From: Endobugula sp965225895 | GTDB lineage: Bacteria > Pseudomonadota > Gammaproteobacteria > Pseudomonadales > Cellvibrionaceae | DNA length: 35,532 nt | Reading direction: 5' to 3' | Assembly: GCA_965225895.1 (NCBI GenBank) | Contig: CBDDBR010000009.1 | Location: 1-35,532, forward strand | Part shown: piece after piece, positions 32,584 to 35,532 of the stretch | How positions within the stretch are numbered: the stretch's first letter is position 1 | How the letters are laid out: every line of letters starts with the position of its first letter | Notes under the pieces: model-generated | The model's input: only the letters and a program-made list of their open reading frames with translations | Databases searched by the model: none | Told to the model about the DNA's origin: nothing | Position numbers and translations under genes: made by a program

Positions 32584-33107
32584 GTGTTCGATTCCCTTTT
32601 TGGCTTGTAAAGCTTTTGTTCTGTTGCAACTTCCCATAGTTTAGACAATGGCAACAATTCACTTTGTTCAATCATCCACCCTTTACCATGTCCCAAATCA
32701 TTTTGGACGGCTTGCTCCAAAAACATAGTTTTTGTTGCAAAGCCAGCAACGTTCATTTTATCTTCATCAACTTTTGCCACCAATACAGAACAATTTGATT
32801 TAAATGATTTTTTGCTTTTAAATAACAGCTTACCATGTGGGTAAAACGTCGATTTAACATCAATTGAAATGTTATGTAAAAACATATCCGCCCCATCATC
32901 AACGCCTAATTGGAATGGGTTAAAATCTAAATCAAAAACCTTTGACACGGCTAATTCTGCTTTTATACCTAAGAAATCTAAATCCTGGTCAGTTCTGCCC
33001 TTATCTTTTCTTTGATTTACGACACCGCTTAACCTTGCCAATTGCCAGCGTAAAGTTGCAGCTTGTTTGCAATCGCTTAATTCTTTGCGTGATAATGTAA
33101 CAATCAT
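32580..33107 (-). CDS. PD-(D/E)XK nuclease-like protein
   Basis: This 175-residue protein contains DFLGIKAELAVSKVFDLDFN (Glu51), DDGADMF (Asp74) and NISIDVKSTFYPHGKLLF (D-V-K at 83-85). This Glu/Asp/D-x-K arrangement is that of PD-(D/E)XK nucleases, as seen in phage endonucleases and restriction-like proteins. It may nick or degrade host DNA or act in recombination. ATGA overlaps both neighbouring genes. Family membership is likely; substrate unknown. Confidence 0.75.
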   Translation of the reverse strand: MIVTLSRKELSDCKQAATLRWQLARLSGVVNQRKDKGRTDQDLDFLGIKAELAVSKVFDLDFNPFQLGVDDGADMFLHNISIDVKSTFYPHGKLLFKSKKSFKSNCSVLVAKVDEDKMNVAGFATKTMFLEQAVQNDLGHGKGWMIEQSELLPLSKLWEVATEQKLYKPKRESNT

Positions 33108-33517
33108 TTCATAAAACCCCTCTTTTCAACAAACAAATAATCATGTTTTAAATTGATAAGGTTTAAGGATTTTAACGCTTCATATTTAATATCTTTCAAA
33201 TCTGTATTTAATTTTAAACCGTATTCATTTAAATATTCTTTAACGATTTTTAATGATTTTTTACCAAAATTTGGCATATATTTAAAAAACTTATCGTTCC
33301 TTAATATTAAATCATAATGAAATACTTCAAATTGAAATGCATTTAGTAAACAATTTCTAATCCTCACTGAAAATTTACGTTGATCTACCTGTGAAAATAA
33401 TAATTTATATAAATAGGGGTCAACGCTTTCAAGATTATGAAATAAGAATTGTTTTAGCTTCAATTCGTCCATATTTTCAATTAAAGATATTGTCATTTTT
33501 TGCTCATTACTTATCAT
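33104..33517 (-). CDS. RNA polymerase alpha C-terminal-domain-like protein
   Basis: I start at ATG 33517 (137 aa) behind GGAG. Residues of about 50-115 read FSVRIRNCLLNAFQFEVFHY then DLILRNDKFFKYMPNFGKKS and LKIVKEYLNEYGLKL. This matches the helix-hairpin-helix fold of RpoA C-terminal domains (LSVRxxNCLK...DLL...NFGxKSLxEIKExLxxxGL). The residual N-terminal part is helical with no match. It may bind UP-element DNA, sigma or activators and redirect host transcription early in infection; this is inference. Confidence 0.7.
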   Translation of the reverse strand: MISNEQKMTISLIENMDELKLKQFLFHNLESVDPYLYKLLFSQVDQRKFSVRIRNCLLNAFQFEVFHYDLILRNDKFFKYMPNFGKKSLKIVKEYLNEYGLKLNTDLKDIKYEALKSLNLINLKHDYLFVEKRGFMK

Positions 33518-33725
33518 GGATAATCTCCAAATCATCAAGATCAATGTAATCTGTTATAAAATCCAATTCCAATAATGATCTAAATTTCATAGGCGTCAAA
33601 TCATCGTTTATAATTGGCTTGCCTAATTCGTCTAATATGTGAAATGTTATTTCATCAACTTGGATGCTAAATTTAGATTTAACAGCCATATCATACCAGG
33701 GTTGGGCTACTATTTTGCTATTCAT
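33507..33725 (-). CDS. Small hypothetical protein
   Basis: This 72-residue acidic protein (KFSIQVDEITFHILDELGKP, then LLELDFITDYIDLDDLEIIH) sits in the early leftward gene set. GAGGAG lies 9 bases before its ATG, which overlaps the upstream stop (ATGA). It overlaps the alpha-CTD-like gene by 11 bases. No family recognised. Confidence 0.7.
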   Translation of the reverse strand: MNSKIVAQPWYDMAVKSKFSIQVDEITFHILDELGKPIINDDLTPMKFRSLLELDFITDYIDLDDLEIIHDK

Positions 33726-33958
33726 TTGCTTTTCTCCTCTTTTGTTTCTGGCTCAATTTGCATTGCTTGCCTTGCTTGTAATATGGCATTTGCTAAAAGA
33801 TTAGTTGCCAGCATATCGGATAAACAATTCCAATCTGTATCAGGTGCAATAAAATCAAAGCTGTCTTGCGTTTGTTCTGTTAAAAACTGTAAATATTTTA
33901 TTTCAATAAAAACATGATTTTCATTTTTGTATAGTTCAAGCGAATATTTTCCAGCCAT
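33722..33958 (-). CDS. Small hypothetical protein
   Basis: I take the ATG at 33958 (78 aa); a GTG at 33973 is possible. The chain has beta strands (YSLELYKNENHVFIEIKYLQ) followed by a helical acidic part (SDMLATNLLANAILQARQAM) and an EETK-rich end. It overlaps the upstream gene by 23 bases. Its last codons (KEEKSK) contain the ribosome site of the next gene. No family recognised. Confidence 0.65.
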   Translation of the reverse strand: MAGKYSLELYKNENHVFIEIKYLQFLTEQTQDSFDFIAPDTDWNCLSDMLATNLLANAILQARQAMQIEPETKEEKSK

Positions 33959-34121
33959 TAATGCGTTTGTCACATTTATGAAGGCATTTGCCTTTTGCTT
34001 GTATAATATATGTTAAATCTTCATTATCGGACGTTTCTAAATGTGCAACTTCTATATCTTTACGCACAAAATCGGTTAGCTGCTCCAATGCATCACGATT
34101 TATTTTAACTGTATCTTTCAT
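33936..34121 (-). CDS. Small hypothetical protein
   Basis: This 61-residue protein (KDTVKINRDALEQLTDFVRK then DIEVAHLETSDNEDLTYIIQ) has one Cys pair near the end (KCLHKC). It starts from the 22-base coupling module at 34118-34139, with ATGA overlap with the upstream stop. No family recognised; the early location suggests host takeover or replication support. Confidence 0.65.
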   Translation of the reverse strand: MKDTVKINRDALEQLTDFVRKDIEVAHLETSDNEDLTYIIQAKGKCLHKCDKRINGWKIFA

Positions 34122-34297
34122 TTGTTTTGCTCCTGTTTTGTTTTATTAAATACTTCCCAATCTCCGCCTAATGAAGCCATTTTCATTATCATGGCTAATT
34201 CTGCTTGTTTACGTGTTTTATATGTTTCATCTGATACACCATATCCTCTTGATTTATCGCGTATTTTATAACCTTCAAAAGTTGCCTTTTTGTTCAT
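34118..34297 (-). CDS. Small basic hypothetical protein
   Basis: I start at ATG 34297 (59 aa), which follows AGGAGCAAAACAA. The protein KKATFEGYKIRDKSRGYGVS, then DETYKTRKQAELAMIMKMAS is basic and helical toward the end and finishes TKQEQNK. The final residues are encoded by the coupling module for the next gene. No family recognised. Confidence 0.65.
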   Translation of the reverse strand: MNKKATFEGYKIRDKSRGYGVSDETYKTRKQAELAMIMKMASLGGDWEVFNKTKQEQNK

Positions 34298-34315
34298 TTG
34301 TTTTGCTCCTGTTTT
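34118..34315 (-). repeat. Two identical 22-bp translation-start modules
   Basis: AAAACAGGAGCAAAACAAAT followed by GA occurs identically at 34139-34118 and 34315-34294. Each copy encodes the last residues of the upstream gene (KQEQNK), holds the AGGAG ribosome site, and ends in the ATGA start/stop overlap. Weaker variants occur at the starts at 33725 and 34503. Confidence 0.85.
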
Positions 34316-34503
34316 ATATAGCAATCCTTCAAACCAATATTTGATCTTTGCATATCTTTGCTAAATATACCGATCATGCTATCGTTTGACGTGCAAATTA
34401 CTGAATAAATGCCTGTTGTATCTTTAAAACATTCATAGCTGTCATTTGACCAGCGAACATCAAGGCCGTTGTCTAATGCTTTGATTAATTCTTGTTTGTT
34501 CAT
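34294..34503 (-). CDS. Small hypothetical protein
   Basis: This 69-residue protein (KQELIKALDNGLDVRWSNDS, then YECFKDTTGIYSVICTSNDS) has a mostly beta look with a helical start. It ends KQEQNK, the same final peptide as the neighbouring gene, because both contain the same ribosome-binding module. GAGGAG lies before its ATG. No family recognised. Confidence 0.65.
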   Translation of the reverse strand: MNKQELIKALDNGLDVRWSNDSYECFKDTTGIYSVICTSNDSMIGIFSKDMQRSNIGLKDCYIKQEQNK

Positions 34504-34539
34504 TTGTTTTTCTCCTCTTTAATGTAATGTTTTGCGTTA

Positions 34540-34564
34540 GACAAAACCTGTTTAGGGTTTTGTC
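34540..34564. other. Hairpin in the early-gene gap
   Basis: GACAAAACC (34540-34548) pairs with GGTTTTGTC (34556-34564), loop of 7. No clear T-run follows on the minus strand. It lies in the 72-base gap between two early genes and may be an attenuator or mRNA-processing site; tentative. Confidence 0.4.
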
Positions 34565-34575
34565 CTACGTGGTTT

Positions 34576-34905
34576 TTATGCCTCTAAAGCTTCTAATTCT
34601 GTCCAATCAGTTTGCACTAAAAGCACTCTTTTATCTGGGTTTACATATCCCATTGTAATAGAGGTAACGATGCACTCTCTCAATCCGCCCGTTGGTGTAG
34701 TTTCTTTAAGCCAATCAGTAAATAAATCAGAAGCTTGTATAGCTGCGTTGTCTAATTCCCTGGCATTATCTACAACGTGAATTGTGCGTCTGATGTTTTT
34801 TGGGCCATCATTTGGAAAACCTTTCCACGTTGCTATATACTTGTCATAACCGCAATATGTTAAATTTACCGTGTGTGCATTATTTACTGTTGTGATTGTT
34901 TGCAT
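34576..34905 (-). CDS. Small hypothetical protein
   Basis: This 109-residue protein starts TITTVNNAHTVNLTYCGYDK and includes YIATWKGFPNDGPKNIRRTI and AAIQASDLFTDWLKETTPTG. It ends with a Leu/Glu-rich tail (DWTELEALEA). It is beta-rich in its first half with a helical C-terminal part. It has a weak AAAGAAAG ribosome site. No family recognised. It is the second gene from the early leftward promoter. Confidence 0.65.
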   Translation of the reverse strand: MQTITTVNNAHTVNLTYCGYDKYIATWKGFPNDGPKNIRRTIHVVDNARELDNAAIQASDLFTDWLKETTPTGGLRECIVTSITMGYVNPDKRVLLVQTDWTELEALEA

Positions 34906-34945
34906 TGTTTTATCTTTCTTTGTTTTGGTTTAAGTAAATTCTACA

Positions 34946-34969
34946 ATTAGCATTTTTTTAAATGCTAAT
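34946..34969. other. AT-rich hairpin between the first two early genes
   Basis: ATTAGCATTT (34946-34955) pairs perfectly with AAATGCTAAT (34960-34969), loop TTTT. It lies in the 90-base gap between the early genes. No proper T-run follows on either strand, so it may be a weak attenuator or a protein-binding dyad. Confidence 0.4.
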
Positions 34970-34995
34970 GTTAAAATTAACCTACTAGCAATTGA

Positions 34996-35184
34996 TTAGG
35001 TTTTGCGCAAGCATCCGTATGACCTGGCACGATTGCCGCACTCTTGCCATTCGTTTAGATACCTAAACTGAATTATATCATTATCTAATATTTCGAAAAC
35101 TCTAATATCCAGGCCAGCAAATTTAGGCTGCTCAATTAATCCCATATTGCCGTTACTTGCAATTCCTACTTTTACATTAATCAT
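34996..35184 (-). CDS. First early leftward gene, small hypothetical protein
   Basis: This 62-residue protein (NVKVGIASNGNMGLIEQPKF, then AGLDIRVFEILDNDIIQFRY) has a beta-rich body and a basic end (NRARSYGCLRKT). GAGGGA lies 7 bases before ATG. It is the first gene of the leftward transcript from the divergent promoter region and thus probably among the first proteins made. No family recognised. Confidence 0.65.
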   Translation of the reverse strand: MINVKVGIASNGNMGLIEQPKFAGLDIRVFEILDNDIIQFRYLNEWQECGNRARSYGCLRKT

Positions 35185-35205
35185 TTTATTATCCCTCTTT
35201 GTTTT

Positions 35206-35323
35206 GGTTATGTAACCTTATTAATATATATAGTATATACTGTCAACACCTAATATATAATAAATATATAAATAATATATAATAAATGTGTTGACAGTAG
35301 CAGCTGCATATATTAATAAGGTA
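35206..35323. promoter_or_regulatory. Divergent early promoter region with near-mirror promoters
   Basis: Leftward: TTGACA at 35246-35241, a 17-base spacer and TAATAA at 35223-35218. Rightward: TTGACA at 35291-35296, a 17-base spacer and TAATAA at 35314-35319. Both are flanked by TGTTGACAGTA and ATTAATAAGG, so the region is an imperfect inverted repeat about 105 bases long. Between the -35 boxes, TAATATATAATAAAT occurs twice directly (35251-35265 and 35273-35287). A dyad GGTTATGTAACC (35206-35217) overlaps the leftward start point. The DNA is extremely AT-rich, so the region may also be a replication origin. -35 boxes are perfect; -10 boxes are poor. Confidence 0.7.
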
Positions 35324-35353
35324 TATATAAACAATATATAAGGGATAAAACAA

Positions 35354-35506
35354 ATGACAAATAGGGAATTAAGAACAATTAAACGCCAGCGAAAAATCAG
35401 AAATGAATTTATATTATTAGGCCTATATGATTTTGCTTGCCTGGTGTGTTTAATTGGTTTTGCAATAGTTTTACTTTTTTTAGCTATTGGTAGTGGGTTG
35501 GTATAA
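35354..35506 (+). CDS. Small membrane protein, first rightward gene
   Basis: A 50-residue protein with a basic N terminus (TNRELRTIKRQRKIRN) and one or two membrane segments (LGLYDFACLVCLIGFAIVLL then FLAIGSGLV). AAGGGAT precedes the ATG. It is the first gene from the rightward promoter. Its stop overlaps the ATG of the next gene (TAATG), which is apparently the 5' end of terS. A small inner-membrane or holin-like role is possible. Confidence 0.65.
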   Translation: MTNRELRTIKRQRKIRNEFILLGLYDFACLVCLIGFAIVLLFLAIGSGLV

Positions 35507-35532
35507 TGGATATTGAAATTAAATCAAAAGAT
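35506..35532 (+). CDS. terS: 5' end of a gene cut by the right edge, probably terS
   Basis: The ATG at 35506 overlaps the preceding stop (TAATG) and is followed by nine codons (MDIEIKSKD) up to the window end. If the genome is circular, this would join the terS frame open from base 3 (LRKRILNEIQ), but it needs one extra base at the junction, because a direct join reads into a stop at base 19. This is the most likely true start of the terminase small subunit. Confidence 0.6.

Noticed and set aside
1..35532. Temperate lifestyle (integrase, attachment site, CI-like repressor)
   Set aside because: No recombinase of the tyrosine or serine type, no excisionase and no tRNA-derived attachment site were seen; the HTH and RHH proteins alone do not imply lysogeny.
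1..35532. tRNA or rRNA genes
   Set aside because: I saw no cloverleaf with a TTCGANNC arm or any conserved rRNA stretch on either strand by eye.

Overview
The window looks like an essentially complete genome of about 35.5 kb from a short-tailed (podovirus-like) virulent bacteriophage. I see no integrase, tail tape measure, tail sheath, DNA polymerase, RNA polymerase, tRNA or rRNA. Gene content and compactness resemble small marine podoviruses of the HTVC010P / uncultured marine phage type. An alphaproteobacterial marine host is plausible but is inference only. The left edge opens inside a terminase small subunit gene. The right edge holds an ATG plus nine codons of a gene sitting where that same gene should begin, so the sequence is probably a circular or circularly permuted genome cut inside terS, with about one base unaccounted for at the junction.

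Layout. (1) 3-8284, rightward: terminase small and large subunits, a connector/adaptor protein, small tail proteins, and a 1061-residue tail fibre with about thirty YadA-head-like repeats and a C-terminal S74 chaperone domain. The block ends in a strong terminator (8294-8330). (2) 8380-20343, rightward: a tail nozzle-like protein, a jelly-roll-like protein, a GNAT-like protein, four large Gly/Gln/Ala-rich or helical proteins that are probably ejected internal virion proteins, portal, scaffold and major capsid protein, ending in a C(UUCG)G terminator. Portal, scaffold and capsid lie after the tail and ejection genes. (3) 20401-26444, rightward: small post-capsid proteins, five consecutive exported proteins (one pilin/coat-U-like, one fimbrial-chaperone-like), membrane/coiled-coil proteins, a frameshifted EF-hand membrane protein, a 3TM-type holin, a GH19 endolysin and a PD-(D/E)XK nuclease-like protein. 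(4) 26524-35184, leftward: early and replication genes. In transcription order these are small unknown genes, an RNA polymerase alpha-CTD-like protein, a PD-(D/E)XK nuclease, small proteins, a helix-turn-helix regulator, a decayed ribbon-helix-helix gene, a RuvC-like resolvase, a RecE-like exonuclease, an SSB ending DDDIPF, a zinc-finger/Toprim primase, a RepA/AAA_25-type helicase (possibly joined to the primase by a +1 frameshift) and a DUF6378 protein. (5) 35185-35353: a near-symmetric, extremely AT-rich divergent promoter region that drives the two arms.

How it works together. The primase, helicase and SSB would start and unwind host-polymerase-driven replication. The RecE-like exonuclease and RuvC-like resolvase would process recombination intermediates. 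Terminase packages DNA through the SU10/P22-like portal. Endolysin and holin lyse the cell. The most unusual elements are: the candidate anti-Shine-Dalgarno small RNA at 26738-26861, which carries CUCCUCCUCCC in a predicted loop; the split primase-helicase; the alpha-CTD-like protein; the exported pilin/chaperone-like cassette; the repeated start-site modules; and the twin divergent promoters. All family names come from reading the sequence and from memory; no search or calculation was run.
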